Positions 16,163-25,181 of a stretch of DNA of 64,000 nucleotides are shown one piece after another (position 1 is the stretch's first letter; each line of letters starts with the position of its first letter). The notes below the pieces were generated by a model. The model saw only the letters and a program-made list of their open reading frames with translations. It was not told the origin of the DNA and ran no database searches. The stretch spans positions 62,001 through 126,000 of the forward strand of contig NZ_KB898370.1 of assembly GCF_000377565.1 (NCBI RefSeq), given 5' to 3'. The stretch is from Rhizobium sp. 2MFCol3.1 (lineage in GTDB: Bacteria > Pseudomonadota > Alphaproteobacteria > Rhizobiales > Rhizobiaceae). Position numbers and translations under genes: made by a program.

Positions 16163-18430
16163 ATGAGAGACCTTTCCGGCGGTCCGCGCGTGCTGCTCAA
16201 GCGGCTGCGCGAGTTGATGGCGGAGCCGCTGGAGCCACAAGAGCGTCTTGACCGGATCGTTCGCCAGATCGCCAGCAACATGGTGGCGGAGGTTTGCTCC
16301 GTCTACGTGCTGCGTTCCGACGGCGTGCTCGAACTCTATGCAACCGAAGGTCTGAACCGCGAAGCTGTCCACTTGGCGCAGCTGAAAATGGGGCAAGGCC
16401 TCGTCGGCACGATCGCCGCATCGGCCGCCCCTCTCAATCTCTCCGACGCGCAATCGCACCCCGCCTTCCGCTACCTGCCGGAGACGGGCGAAGAGATCTA
16501 TCATTCCTTCCTCGGTGTGCCGATCCTGCGCGCCGGCCGCTCGCTCGGCGTTCTCGTCGTGCAGAACAAGGCCAGCCGCAACTATCGCGATGAAGAGCTG
16601 GAAGCGCTCGAAACGACGGCGATGGTGCTGGCCGAGATGATCGCCACCGGCGAGCTGAAGAAGCTCACCAAGCCGGGGCTCGAGCTCGATCTCACCCGCT
16701 CCGTCACCATCGACGGCGACACCTATAATGAAGGCATCGGCCTCGGCTATGTCGTGCTGCACGAGCCGCGCATCGTCGTCACCAATCTTCTCAACGACGA
16801 TGCCGACAAGGAAATCCGCCGGCTTGCCGAAGCGCTGGGTTCGCTGCGCATCTCGATCGATGATCTCTTGTCGCAGCGCGACGTCTCGATGGAGGGCGAG
16901 CATCGCGAGGTGCTCGAGACCTACCGCATGTTCGCGCACGACCAGGGATGGGTGCGCAAGCTCGAAGAGGCGATCCGCAACGGCCTGACGGCGGAAGCCG
17001 CGGTCGAGAAGGTGCAGAGCGACACCAAGGCGCGGATGATGCGCCTGACGGATCCTTATCTGCGCGAGCGGATGCATGATTTCGAGGATCTGGCGAACCG
17101 ACTGCTGCGCCAGCTGACCGGCTATACCGGCCGTACCTCGGGCGATGGCTTCCCTGCAGACGCGATCATTCTTGCGCGCGCCATGGGTGCCGCCGAACTG
17201 CTCGATTATCCGCGCGCCAATGTGCGCGGCCTGGTGCTCGAAGAGGGCGCCGTCACCAGCCATGTCGTCATCGTGGCACGCGCCATGGGCATTCCCGTCA
17301 TCGGCCAGGCGGCCGGGATCGTGGCGCTGGCCGATAATGGCGACGCCGTCATCATCGACAGCGATGGCGGCCATGTGCATCTGCGGCCGCTGCCGGAGCA
17401 TCAGCGTTCCTACGAGGAAAAGGTGCGGTTCCGCGCCCGCCGGCAGGAGCAGTTCCGGGCCTTGCGCGCGGTCGAGCCGCTCTCCAAGGACGGACAGCGC
17501 GTGTCGCTGCAGATGAATGCCGGCCTGCTCGTCGACCTGCCGCAACTGTCGGAATCGGGCGCCGAGGGCATCGGGCTCTTCCGCACCGAGCTGCAGTTCA
17601 TGATCGCCTCCACGCTTCCGAAGGCGGAAGAGCAGGAGCAGTTTTACCGCAACGTCTTGAAGCAGGCCGCCGGCCGGTCGGTGACCTTCCGCACGCTCGA
17701 TATCGGCGGCGACAAGGTCGTGCCCTACTTCCGCGGTCACGAGGAAGAGAACCCCGCGCTTGGCTGGCGGGCGATCCGTCTGTCGCTCGACCGCCCTGGT
17801 CTTCTGCGCACGCAGCTACGCGCCATGCTGAAGGCAGCCGCCGGCATGGAGCTGAAGCTGATGGTGCCGATGGTGACCGAGGTGTCTGAGATCACCGCGG
17901 TGCGCGAACTGCTGCAGAAGGAAGTGCAGCGCTTGTCGCGCTTCGGCCACGGGCTGCCGCGCAAGCTGCAGTTCGGCGCCATGCTGGAAGTGCCGGCTCT
18001 GCTGTGGCAGCTGGATGAGCTGATGGCGGCGGTCGACTTCGTGTCGGTCGGTTCCAACGACCTGTTCCAGTTCTCGATGGCCGTCGACCGTGGCAATGCG
18101 CGGGTCTCCGATCGTTTCGACACGCTGGACAAGCCGTTCCTGCGTATCCTGCGCGATATCGTGCGCGCCGGCGAGCGCAACAACACGCCGGTGACGCTCT
18201 GCGGCGAACTGGCGGGCAAGCCGATTTCGGCGATGGCGCTCTTAGGCATCGGCTTCCGCTCGGTGTCGATGTCGCCGGCCTCCATCGGTCCGGTCAAGGC
18301 AATGCTGCTCGGCCTCGACGTAGGCGCACTGTCCAAGGCGATGCACGAGGCGCTCGACGATACGACGACGCCGACATCGATGCGCGAACTGCTTGCCCAT
18401 TTCGCCGAAACACACAACATCCCTCTGTAG
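16163..18430 (+). CDS. ptsP: Phosphoenolpyruvate-protein phosphotransferase EI-Ntr
   Basis: The 755-residue protein is the nitrogen-related enzyme I. An N-terminal GAF domain (about residues 15-160) precedes the enzyme I module. The phosphorylated His lies in EEGAVTSHVVIVARAMGIP, and the C-terminal PEP-binding barrel has GIGLFRTELQFM, VSVGSNDLFQFSM and the active Cys in LCGELAG. It passes phosphate from PEP to NPr (PtsO) and then EIIA-Ntr (PtsN), a regulatory relay linked to nitrogen and potassium status. The GAF domain of relatives senses glutamine and alpha-ketoglutarate. Placement between lysC and prfA is typical of rhizobia. Confidence 0.96.
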   Translation: MRDLSGGPRVLLKRLRELMAEPLEPQERLDRIVRQIASNMVAEVCSVYVLRSDGVLELYATEGLNREAVHLAQLKMGQGLVGTIAASAAPLNLSDAQSHPAFRYLPETGEEIYHSFLGVPILRAGRSLGVLVVQNKASRNYRDEELEALETTAMVLAEMIATGELKKLTKPGLELDLTRSVTIDGDTYNEGIGLGYVVLHEPRIVVTNLLNDDADKEIRRLAEALGSLRISIDDLLSQRDVSMEGEHREVLETYRMFAHDQGWVRKLEEAIRNGLTAEAAVEKVQSDTKARMMRLTDPYLRERMHDFEDLANRLLRQLTGYTGRTSGDGFPADAIILARAMGAAELLDYPRANVRGLVLEEGAVTSHVVIVARAMGIPVIGQAAGIVALADNGDAVIIDSDGGHVHLRPLPEHQRSYEEKVRFRARRQEQFRALRAVEPLSKDGQRVSLQMNAGLLVDLPQLSESGAEGIGLFRTELQFMIASTLPKAEEQEQFYRNVLKQAAGRSVTFRTLDIGGDKVVPYFRGHEEENPALGWRAIRLSLDRPGLLRTQLRAMLKAAAGMELKLMVPMVTEVSEITAVRELLQKEVQRLSRFGHGLPRKLQFGAMLEVPALLWQLDELMAAVDFVSVGSNDLFQFSMAVDRGNARVSDRFDTLDKPFLRILRDIVRAGERNNTPVTLCGELAGKPISAMALLGIGFRSVSMSPASIGPVKAMLLGLDVGALSKAMHEALDDTTTPTSMRELLAHFAETHNIPL

Positions 18431-18457
18431 CCAGAGACAAACAGAATTGGAGTGAGG

Positions 18458-19540
18458 GTGGCGAAGCTTCCCGTTGAAAAGATGCGCGAGCTGGAACGCC
18501 GCTTCGGCGAGATCGAAGCGCGCATGTCGGCCGGCCCTTCGGCCGACGTCTACGTCAAGCTTGCCTCCGAATATGCCGAGCTGCAGCCCGTCGTGACCAA
18601 GATCCGCGCCTATGAAAAGGCGTTGTCCGAGCTTGCCGATCTCGAGACGCTGCTCGACGACAAATCCACCGACCGCGAAATGCGCGATATGGCCGAGATG
18701 GAGCTTCCCGAGGTCAAGGAGCGGATCGAGGCGCTGGAGCAGGAAATTCAGATCCTGCTTCTGCCCAAGGACGCGGCCGACGAGAAGAGCGCCATCCTCG
18801 AAATCCGCGCCGGCACCGGCGGCTCGGAGGCTGCGCTATTCGCGGGCGATCTGTTTCGCATGTACGAGCGCTATGCGGCGGCGCATGGCTGGAAGGTCGA
18901 GGTTCTCTCTTCGAGCGAGGGTGAAGCCGGCGGTTTCAAGGAAATCATCGCGACGATCACCGGCAAGGGTGTGTTCGCCAAACTGAAGTTCGAATCCGGC
19001 GTGCACCGCGTTCAGCGCGTGCCGGAGACGGAAGCGGGCGGGCGTATCCATACGTCGGCGGCGACGGTTGCCGTGCTGCCCGAGGCCGAGGAGATCGACA
19101 TCGAGATCCGCGCCGAAGACATCCGCATCGACACGATGCGTTCGTCGGGCGCCGGCGGCCAGCACGTCAATACAACGGACTCGGCGGTGCGTATCACCCA
19201 CTTGCCGACGGGTATCGTCGTCACCAGCTCCGAGAAGTCGCAGCACCAGAACCGCGCCAAGGCGATGCAGGTTCTGCGGTCGCGTCTCTACGACGCCGAG
19301 CGCCAGCGCGCCGACAGCGAGCGCTCCGCCGATCGCAAGAGCCAGGTCGGCTCCGGCGACCGCTCCGAGCGCATCCGCACCTATAATTTCCCACAGGGCC
19401 GCGTGACCGACCACCGCATCAACCTGACGCTCTACAAGCTCGACCGGATGATGGTGGGCGAAATCGACGAGATCGTCGATGCGCTGATGGCCGACTACCA
19501 GGCGAGCCAGCTGTCGCAGCTCGGCGAGCAGCAGCCATGA
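18458..19540 (+). CDS. prfA: Peptide chain release factor 1
   Basis: RF1 releases finished peptides at UAG and UAA codons. The 360-residue protein has the universal GGQ loop (SSGAGGQHVN, GGQ at about residues 233-235), the PxT stop-codon-reading motif as PET in RVPETEAGGRIHTSA, and the coiled N-terminal domain. The start is GTG 18458 (VAKLPVEKM), 5 nt after GGAG; an in-frame GTG at 18452 is too close to that site. It follows ptsP by 27 bp and overlaps prmC, which encodes the methyltransferase that modifies its GGQ glutamine. Confidence 0.97.
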   Translation: MAKLPVEKMRELERRFGEIEARMSAGPSADVYVKLASEYAELQPVVTKIRAYEKALSELADLETLLDDKSTDREMRDMAEMELPEVKERIEALEQEIQILLLPKDAADEKSAILEIRAGTGGSEAALFAGDLFRMYERYAAAHGWKVEVLSSSEGEAGGFKEIIATITGKGVFAKLKFESGVHRVQRVPETEAGGRIHTSAATVAVLPEAEEIDIEIRAEDIRIDTMRSSGAGGQHVNTTDSAVRITHLPTGIVVTSSEKSQHQNRAKAMQVLRSRLYDAERQRADSERSADRKSQVGSGDRSERIRTYNFPQGRVTDHRINLTLYKLDRMMVGEIDEIVDALMADYQASQLSQLGEQQP

Positions 19541-20418
19541 GCGATCAAGGGAAACAGGTCGGCGCGACGGTTTCCCAGCTTCTGGCCGAGGCGCGGCGAC
19601 GCTTCACCGAGGCCGGCGTGGCCGATCCGGCCGCCGACGCACGCGTTTTGATCTCGGGGCTGCTCAGGCTTACGACGACCGAGATGCTGACGCGGGGTGG
19701 TGATGTGGTCGAGGATGCGGCCGCCGCACGGATAGAGGACGCGATCACCCGCAGACTGGCGCATGAGCCGGTGCATCGCATTCTGGGCGAGCGGGAGTTC
19801 TACGGCCTGCCTTTGTCGCTTTCGGCGGAGACGCTGGAGCCGAGGCCGGATACGGAAATCCTCGTCGATACCATGCTTCCTTATATGAGAGACCTTGCGG
19901 GTAAGCATGGTAATCTCCATATACTGGATATGGGAACGGGAACCGGGGCGATATGCCTCGCGCTGCTCAAGGAATGTCCCGAGGCATCGGGCATCGGCAG
20001 CGATATCTCGCTCGACGCGCTGAAGACGGCGCAATCCAACGCGGAAAGAAACGGGCTGCAGCAGCGCTTCAAGGCGGTGCGATCCAGCTGGTTTCAGGCC
20101 ATAGACGGGAAGTTTCACGCTATTGTCTCAAATCCGCCCTATATAGCGTCCAGTGTCGTTGACACTCTTGCTCCCGAAGTGACAAAATTTGATCCGGCCG
20201 CCGCACTGGATGGCGGCATGGATGGGCTTGACGCCTACCGTTCCATTGCCAAGGATGCCGCAAGGTTCATGCATCCAGACGGTGTTATAGGGCTCGAGAT
20301 AGGCTACGATCAGCGAACGGAAGTAACCGAAGTTTTTGAGGCTGAAGGCTTCAAATGCTTGGAATCGGTGAAGGATTACGGCCACAACGACCGTGTGCTC
20401 GTGTTCGCCCGTAGCTGA
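19537..20418 (+). CDS. prmC: Peptide chain release factor N5-glutamine methyltransferase
   Basis: PrmC methylates the glutamine of the GGQ motif in release factors, raising termination efficiency. The 293-residue enzyme has SAM motif ILDMGTGTGAICLAL and the substrate-binding signature NPPYIAS at about residue 203 (in FHAIVSNPPY). The N-terminal helical domain that contacts the release factor is present, with RLAHEPVHRILGEREFYG typical of the family. The ATG overlaps the prfA stop (ATGA), so the enzyme and its substrate are translationally coupled. No terminator-like structure follows immediately. Confidence 0.97.
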   Translation: MSDQGKQVGATVSQLLAEARRRFTEAGVADPAADARVLISGLLRLTTTEMLTRGGDVVEDAAAARIEDAITRRLAHEPVHRILGEREFYGLPLSLSAETLEPRPDTEILVDTMLPYMRDLAGKHGNLHILDMGTGTGAICLALLKECPEASGIGSDISLDALKTAQSNAERNGLQQRFKAVRSSWFQAIDGKFHAIVSNPPYIASSVVDTLAPEVTKFDPAAALDGGMDGLDAYRSIAKDAARFMHPDGVIGLEIGYDQRTEVTEVFEAEGFKCLESVKDYGHNDRVLVFARS

Positions 20419-20761
20419 TCGGCAACAAGCGGCTGAATAGACTAGTCCATTGGTGTCATTGCGAAGAAAAGGCTTGGATTTAAACGGGAAGCAATATAGG
20501 TTGCCCCCACGTATTGGAGAGATAGGTCAGAACGATTGTTCGTTCGAAGCTAGCTCGGCCTCGGGGGTCCACTCTCTTAAACGAGAGTTTCAAAGGTTGA
20601 AGACGACCCAATGCGTGAATCAGTCAAACTGACTTGAGAACAAGCGGCAGGTTGGCGCAAAGGCGCATTATGCTTGCGGCACGAATACCCTGAGTCGGAC
20701 GAACGACCACGGTTGACGGTGCCATCACTCCACACAAACAGAGAATTCAGGTGAACGATCG
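20419..20761 (+). other. Intergenic region / long leader upstream of DUF4167 gene
   Basis: No supported gene in 343 bp. Two small hairpins are visible: ACTCTC-TTAAAC-GAGAGT near 20572-20589 and TCAGT-CAA-ACTGA near 20620-20632. The region is less GC-rich than its neighbours. It may hold the promoter and a structured 5' leader of the DUF4167 gene, or a small RNA; I cannot assign it to a known family. Confidence 0.35.
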
Positions 20762-21679
20762 ATGAGGCCAGGACAGCAGAACAAACGCGGTCGCGGGCGT
20801 ACCAACAATAACGGCGGCGGCGGCGGAAATAACAATAACAATAACAACAATTTCAACCGCAAGGGTGGCAATCCGCTGACGCGGACCTACGACAGCTCCG
20901 GCCCAGACGTGAAGATCCGCGGCACCGCGCAGCACATCGCTGAAAAATACTCGCAGCTCGGTCGCGACGCGCAGAGCTCCGGCGACCGTGTCATGGCTGA
21001 AAACTACCTGCAGCACGCCGAACACTACTACCGCATCATTGCCGCCGCACAGGCGCAGATGCAGGAACGCTTCCAGCGCGACGACCGCGGCGAATTCGAC
21101 CGCGACGGCAGTGAGCGCGACGGCGATGATATGGATGGCGGCGACAATGACGACGTCGTGGTCGTTCAGCCTCCGCGCCAGCAGCAGGAACACCAGCAGC
21201 GCCGCAACAACGATGAGCAGCCGCGCCGTCAGAATGACGAGCAGCAGGGCCGCCGTTCGGACGAGCGCCGCTTCAACAACGAGCAGCGCCAGCGCCGCGA
21301 CGAAGAGCAGCCGCGCCGTCAGAACGACGAGCAGCCGCGCAGCGAAGAACAGCCCCAGCCGCAGCCGCGCGCCGAGGAGCAGCCTCGCGAAGAGCGCCCG
21401 GCTCGCCAGCCGCGCCGTCGCGAAGAGCGTCCGGCACCGGTTGCCGCCGCAGCCCAGCCCGAAGTGATCGACGGTACCGGCCCGCAGCCGGAGATCGAAG
21501 GCATTCCGGCCGAGGTGTCGATGGACGAGGAAAGCGGTGCGGCAACGACCCGCCAGCCGCGCCGTCGTGCAGCCACCCCGCGTCCGCGCCGTCCGCGCCG
21601 CGCCGAAGGCGAAGCGGCAGCTGAAGGCGATGCCGGCGCGGGCGAAGCGCCTGCCATGGCTGATGCGGCTTCGGAATAA
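20762..21679 (+). CDS. DUF4167 domain protein, low-complexity (Asn/Gly head, Gln/Arg-rich middle)
   Basis: The 305-residue protein opens with a basic segment and runs of Gly and Asn. The conserved DUF4167 domain follows at about residues 35-105 (NPLTRTYDSSGPDVKIRG, HIAEKYSQLGRDAQSSGDRV, ENYLQHAEHYYRII). The rest is a long Arg/Gln/Asp/Glu-rich tail with repeated DEQPRRQN-like units, ending in Ala/Glu. DUF4167 is found in alphaproteobacteria and its function is unknown. The arginine-rich disordered regions suggest RNA or polyanion binding, which is inference only. A clear terminator follows the gene. Confidence 0.85.
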   Translation: MRPGQQNKRGRGRTNNNGGGGGNNNNNNNNFNRKGGNPLTRTYDSSGPDVKIRGTAQHIAEKYSQLGRDAQSSGDRVMAENYLQHAEHYYRIIAAAQAQMQERFQRDDRGEFDRDGSERDGDDMDGGDNDDVVVVQPPRQQQEHQQRRNNDEQPRRQNDEQQGRRSDERRFNNEQRQRRDEEQPRRQNDEQPRSEEQPQPQPRAEEQPREERPARQPRRREERPAPVAAAAQPEVIDGTGPQPEIEGIPAEVSMDEESGAATTRQPRRRAATPRPRRPRRAEGEAAAEGDAGAGEAPAMADAASE

Positions 21680-21710
21680 GCCGTTACGGCTTGAAAGAAG
21701 ACATGTGTAA

Positions 21711-21737
21711 AAGGGCGTCCCTCGGGGCGCCCTTTTT
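21711..21737 (+). terminator. Rho-independent terminator of DUF4167 gene
   Basis: AAGGGCG (21711-21717) pairs with CGCCCTT (21728-21734), extended by two inner G-C pairs, and is followed by a T-run (21733-21737). It lies 32 bases after the DUF4167 stop. Confidence 0.85.
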
Positions 21738-21932
21738 CATTGGGCGGTCGCGCGGTCCCTGAAATATAAGAAATACACTATGAGTTTTTGCAGGGTTGCG
21801 ACATTAAATTAGATATTGGTTGTATACCGGGCGTTAACTCTCGCGGCATGATCATCGGTTGTGAGAGCTTCGGTGGATGCGATCTGAGATAGTTGTTATT
21901 CGCTGTCAGGATTTGCCCCATAGATCTTCGAA

Positions 21933-21944
21933 GGAACGCGTTCC
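21933..21944. promoter_or_regulatory. Perfect 12-bp palindrome upstream of chemoreceptor gene
   Basis: GGAACGCGTTCC is a perfect dyad 60 bp upstream of the chemoreceptor start, in an otherwise AT-richer leader. It could be an operator for a dimeric regulator or a short hairpin; the regulator is unknown and a single occurrence could be chance. The rest of 21738-22004 holds no supported gene. Confidence 0.35.
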
Positions 21945-22004
21945 CGATGCCTCTCCTAACAACGCGCAACGCCAATGGATGGCGTCGCAGGCAAGGGGAT
22001 GGGA

Positions 22005-23762
22005 ATGTTCGGTCTGGCATCTGATGCGGGATATATCCTCGGTGCGATTGCAAAATCGCAAGCAATCATCGAGTTCGATCTGAAAGGCAATGTGCTGAAG
22101 GCGAACGAGAATTTCTGCAATGCTCTCGGCTACAGCCTTTCCGACATTGTCGGCAAGCACCACAGCATGTTCTGCGAGCCGGCGCTGGCGGCATCTCAGG
22201 AGTATCGCGATTTCTGGGCCCGGCTTGGCCGCGGCGAATATGATGCCGGCGCCTACAAGCGGCTGGCGAAGGGTGGTCGTGAGATCTGGATCCAGGCCTC
22301 CTACAATCCGGTTTTCAAGCACGGCAAGCCGTTCAAGGTGGTGAAGCTCGCGTCCGACATCACGGATGCCAAGAACAAGGCGGTCGAGGATGCCGGCAAG
22401 CTGGACGCGATCTCGCGTTCGCAGGCGGTTATCGAGTTCAAGCCGACAGGCGAGATCATCACGGCCAACGAGAACTTCTGCAACGGCCTCGGCTATTCGC
22501 TGAATGAGATCGTCGGCAAGCATCACAGCATGTTCTGCGAGCCGTCCTACGCGCGCACCGAGGAATATGCCAACTTCTGGCGTCGGCTGGCGGCGGGCGA
22601 GTTCATTGCCAACGAGTTCGTTCGCTACGGCAAGGGCGGCAAGGAGATCTGGATCCAGGCAGCCTATAACCCGATCACGGATGCCAATGGCCGGGTCTAC
22701 AAGGTGGTGAAGTTCGCCACCGACGTAACGCAGCGCATGAGCGCCATCAGCCTGCTTGGGCAGGCGCTGCGTGGGCTTTCCGAGGGCGATCTGACCAAGA
22801 CGGTGGAGACCGCCTTCGTACCCTCGATGGAGCAGCTGCGGCATGACTTCAACGCGACGATCGCCCGGCTCTCGGAGACGATGAAGACCGTCGGCGAGAA
22901 CGCGCATGCGATCGCCGCCGGTTCCCGCGAGATCGGCTCGACGGCCGATTCCTTCTCGAAGCGCACGGAGCAGCAGGCGGCTTCCGTCGAGGAGACGGCG
23001 GCGGCGCTGGAGGAGATCACCACGACGGTCAACGATTCCAGCCACCGCGCCGACGAGGCCGGCAAGCTGGTTTCCCAGACCAAGAAGGGGGCCGAGCAAT
23101 CCGGCCAAGTCGTTCGCAGCGCCGTGGCGGCGATGGACCAGATCGAGCAGTCGTCGCGCGAGATCACCAATATCATCGGCGTGATCGACGACATCGCGTT
23201 CCAGACCAATCTCCTTGCTCTCAACGCCGGTGTCGAGGCGGCGCGGGCGGGCGAGGCGGGCAAGGGCTTCGCGGTCGTGGCGCAGGAGGTGCGCGAACTG
23301 GCGCAGCGCTCCGCAAGTGCGGCAAAGGAGATCAAGTCTCTGATCACCAAGTCCAGCGAGCTGGTGCGCAACGGGGTCGATCTGGTCGGGCAGACTGGCA
23401 AGGCGCTGGAGACCATCGTCAGCCAGGTCAACGACATCAATGTCAATGTCGTGGCGATCGTCGAAGGTTCGAAGGAGCAGGCGACGGGGCTGAAGGAGAT
23501 CAATCAGGCGGTCAACCAGCTCGACCAATCCACGCAGCAGAACGCGGCGATGGTCGAAGAGAGCACGGCGGCAAGCCACAAGCTGGCGGCCGAGGCCGAG
23601 GCGCTGCGCGGGCTGATCGCACAGTTCAAGCTGAGCGAGGCCTACGCCATCAGGCCGCCGTCCAGGGCGGCGCAGAGCTCGCCGGCACTGCATCTGGTTT
23701 CGCGCGTGGCCAGAGCCCATGGCATGGCGGCGCCAGTAGCGGACAGCTGGGAAGAATTCTGA
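22005..23762 (+). CDS. Soluble methyl-accepting chemotaxis protein with two PAS domains
   Basis: The 585-residue receptor lacks transmembrane segments, so it is cytoplasmic. Two tandem PAS domains (about residues 10-125 and 130-245) share the motif NENFCN-LGYSL-IVGKHHSMFCEP, and each probably senses redox state, a ligand or a cofactor. A linker with GLSEGDLTKTVE (HAMP-like) leads into the signalling hairpin, whose tip is IDDIAFQTNLLALNAGVEAARAGE, the CheA/CheW-binding site. The protein ends in SWEEF, an xWxxF tether like the NWETF pentapeptide that recruits CheR/CheB. Start ATG 22005 has AGGGG 7 nt upstream; in-frame ATGs at 21975 and 21999 are less well placed. Confidence 0.92.
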   Translation: MFGLASDAGYILGAIAKSQAIIEFDLKGNVLKANENFCNALGYSLSDIVGKHHSMFCEPALAASQEYRDFWARLGRGEYDAGAYKRLAKGGREIWIQASYNPVFKHGKPFKVVKLASDITDAKNKAVEDAGKLDAISRSQAVIEFKPTGEIITANENFCNGLGYSLNEIVGKHHSMFCEPSYARTEEYANFWRRLAAGEFIANEFVRYGKGGKEIWIQAAYNPITDANGRVYKVVKFATDVTQRMSAISLLGQALRGLSEGDLTKTVETAFVPSMEQLRHDFNATIARLSETMKTVGENAHAIAAGSREIGSTADSFSKRTEQQAASVEETAAALEEITTTVNDSSHRADEAGKLVSQTKKGAEQSGQVVRSAVAAMDQIEQSSREITNIIGVIDDIAFQTNLLALNAGVEAARAGEAGKGFAVVAQEVRELAQRSASAAKEIKSLITKSSELVRNGVDLVGQTGKALETIVSQVNDINVNVVAIVEGSKEQATGLKEINQAVNQLDQSTQQNAAMVEESTAASHKLAAEAEALRGLIAQFKLSEAYAIRPPSRAAQSSPALHLVSRVARAHGMAAPVADSWEEF

Positions 23763-23784
23763 TCGTCATATCAGAATAAACGAG

Positions 23785-23827
23785 ACGGCCGGCATCGCTT
23801 AAAAAGCGGTGCCGGCCGTTTCATTTT
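23785..23827 (+). terminator. Rho-independent terminator after chemoreceptor gene
   Basis: A 16-bp stem joins ACGGCCGGCATCGCTT (23785-23800) to AAGCGGTGCCGGCCGT (23804-23819) with one G-T wobble and an AAA loop, followed by TTCATTTT. This is one of the strongest terminators in the window. Confidence 0.92.
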
Positions 23828-24220
23828 GGCGCGCGAGGTAAATGATGGAATGTGTATCATTGATTGTATAAATCGACGCTTATATTCCAGAACGGGTACA
23901 CATCGCACGCCCCTGTTTCGCCTCATTCCACCTCGCCGTCTCATCCTGCTGCAATCCGTCCCATTTGTGGCTTCATATGTCTGCGGTTGTGCCAACATTC
24001 TCCATTAGCTGTTCATAATATGTTATCCGTCTTGCGAGGCTTACAAAACCTATGCGCGAAACACATTGAAATGTTAGAATTTACGCATATTCTTGTTTTC
24101 ATGTAGAGGCGGGTAGTCTTCCACCCTTGGTTACAGCCCGCCGCTTCGGGAATGCGCGCTTCCCTTCATTGGTTTCGACTGCCTGGGCATTGGGCCCGGC
24201 AGCATCTCGTGGAGGTTGGA
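23828..24220 (+). other. AT-rich intergenic region upstream of repetitive secreted protein
   Basis: No gene is supported in about 390 bp, which is markedly more AT-rich than the surroundings. Close to the downstream start, CTGCC-T-GGGC (from 24179) can pair with GGCCC-GGCAG (to 24202), giving a leader hairpin just ahead of the GGAGG at 24211-24215. The remainder is featureless to my eye. Confidence 0.4.
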
Positions 24221-24970
24221 ATGAACTTTAATGCATCGAAATACGCTGTTCTGGCCGTAAGTTGCGCCGCTTTGCTGGCTCCGCTGCCCGCGAGCGCCTT
24301 TGACGTCGGCGGCAGCAACGGTCTCAGCATCGGGACCAGCAACGGGCTCAGCGTATCGCTCGGCGGCGCCAATGGCGTCAATGCGAATGTCGGCGGAAAC
24401 GGCAATGTTGCAACCGCATCGGTCGGCGGCGCCAGCGGCGTCAATGCGAACGTCGGTACCAGTTCAAGTGGTAGTCTCGGTGTCTCTGCCTCGGTCGGCG
24501 GCTCCGGCGGCGTCAATACGAACACATCTGTCGGTAGTGGTTCCGGCGGCGGGCTGAGCGTTGGAAATACCGCGAGCGTCGGTGGATCCAGAGGTCTCAA
24601 CAGCAATGTCGGCGCCACGGTTGGCGGCTCCGGCGGTCTGGCGACGGCCAAGGCCAATGTTGGCCTCGGCGGCCGCACGTTGCTCAATCTCGGCCTCGGC
24701 GTCCCCGGTATCGATCCCGATGATCCGCGGAACCCGACCAACCCGACCAATCCGAATAACCCGTCCAACCCGAACGGCACGAACACGGGCAACAACGGCA
24801 GCAACGGACGCAACGGCCTCAACAACAGGCAGCTCCAGGCCTTCAACGACATGTCATCAGGTGACCGGGCGAAGATGAAGGTTCGCTGCAAGGATATCCT
24901 GGCTGGCGGCGGCGGCGGCTTCGACGGCAGCCTCGTCAAGCTCTGCAAGATGGTCATCGCGATGCGCTGA
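24221..24970 (+). CDS. Secreted Gly/Ser/Asn-rich repetitive protein
   Basis: The 249-residue protein has a signal peptide (MNFNASKYAVLAVSCAAL..., cleavage after ASA). It continues as about 120 residues of imperfect repeats built on VGGSxGVNANVG and GTSNGLSVS, a linker of NPTNPNNPSNPN, and a compact C-terminal part, LQAFNDMSSGDRAKMKVRC...LCKMVIAMR, with two cysteines that could form a disulfide. The repeats are rich in residues typical of extended beta or adhesin-like structures. I do not recognise a characterised family. The start is supported by GGAGG with 5-nt spacing; the frame is open upstream but those codons lie in the leader. Confidence 0.8.
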   Translation: MNFNASKYAVLAVSCAALLAPLPASAFDVGGSNGLSIGTSNGLSVSLGGANGVNANVGGNGNVATASVGGASGVNANVGTSSSGSLGVSASVGGSGGVNTNTSVGSGSGGGLSVGNTASVGGSRGLNSNVGATVGGSGGLATAKANVGLGGRTLLNLGLGVPGIDPDDPRNPTNPTNPNNPSNPNGTNTGNNGSNGRNGLNNRQLQAFNDMSSGDRAKMKVRCKDILAGGGGGFDGSLVKLCKMVIAMR

Positions 24971-25114
24971 GCGGCGCTCGCCCAGCGATCCGGTTGCGAG
25001 ATGTCTCCCAAGCAGCGAGTATCGCGCCGCCTTATCACCAACAGGCAGGCGTGCGCGATACGCCTGCTGGGCTCTTGAAGCCCGGGATCGTCGGGATCAA
25101 GGTCAGAAACAGAG

Positions 25115-25138
25115 GTGCGGCATGATTGCCGCACTTTT
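25115..25138 (+). terminator. Rho-independent terminator
   Basis: GTGCGGC (25115-25121), loop ATGATT, GCCGCAC (25128-25134), then TTTT. It lies about 145 bases after the repetitive secreted protein gene and 44 bases from the stop of the convergent DUF3108 gene. Confidence 0.85.
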
Positions 25139-25181
25139 CATTTGTGGGGCGCGGCCTCGTGATAAGGTCCAAGCCGCTCCG

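Noticed and set aside
20450..20632. 60-codon open frame between prmC and the DUF4167 gene
   Set aside because: No ribosome binding site, no typical codon bias, and it crosses two hairpins; more likely part of a leader.
23828..24220. Small open frames in the AT-rich gap after the chemoreceptor gene
   Set aside because: They lack ribosome binding sites and recognisable composition, and the region looks like a promoter and leader.
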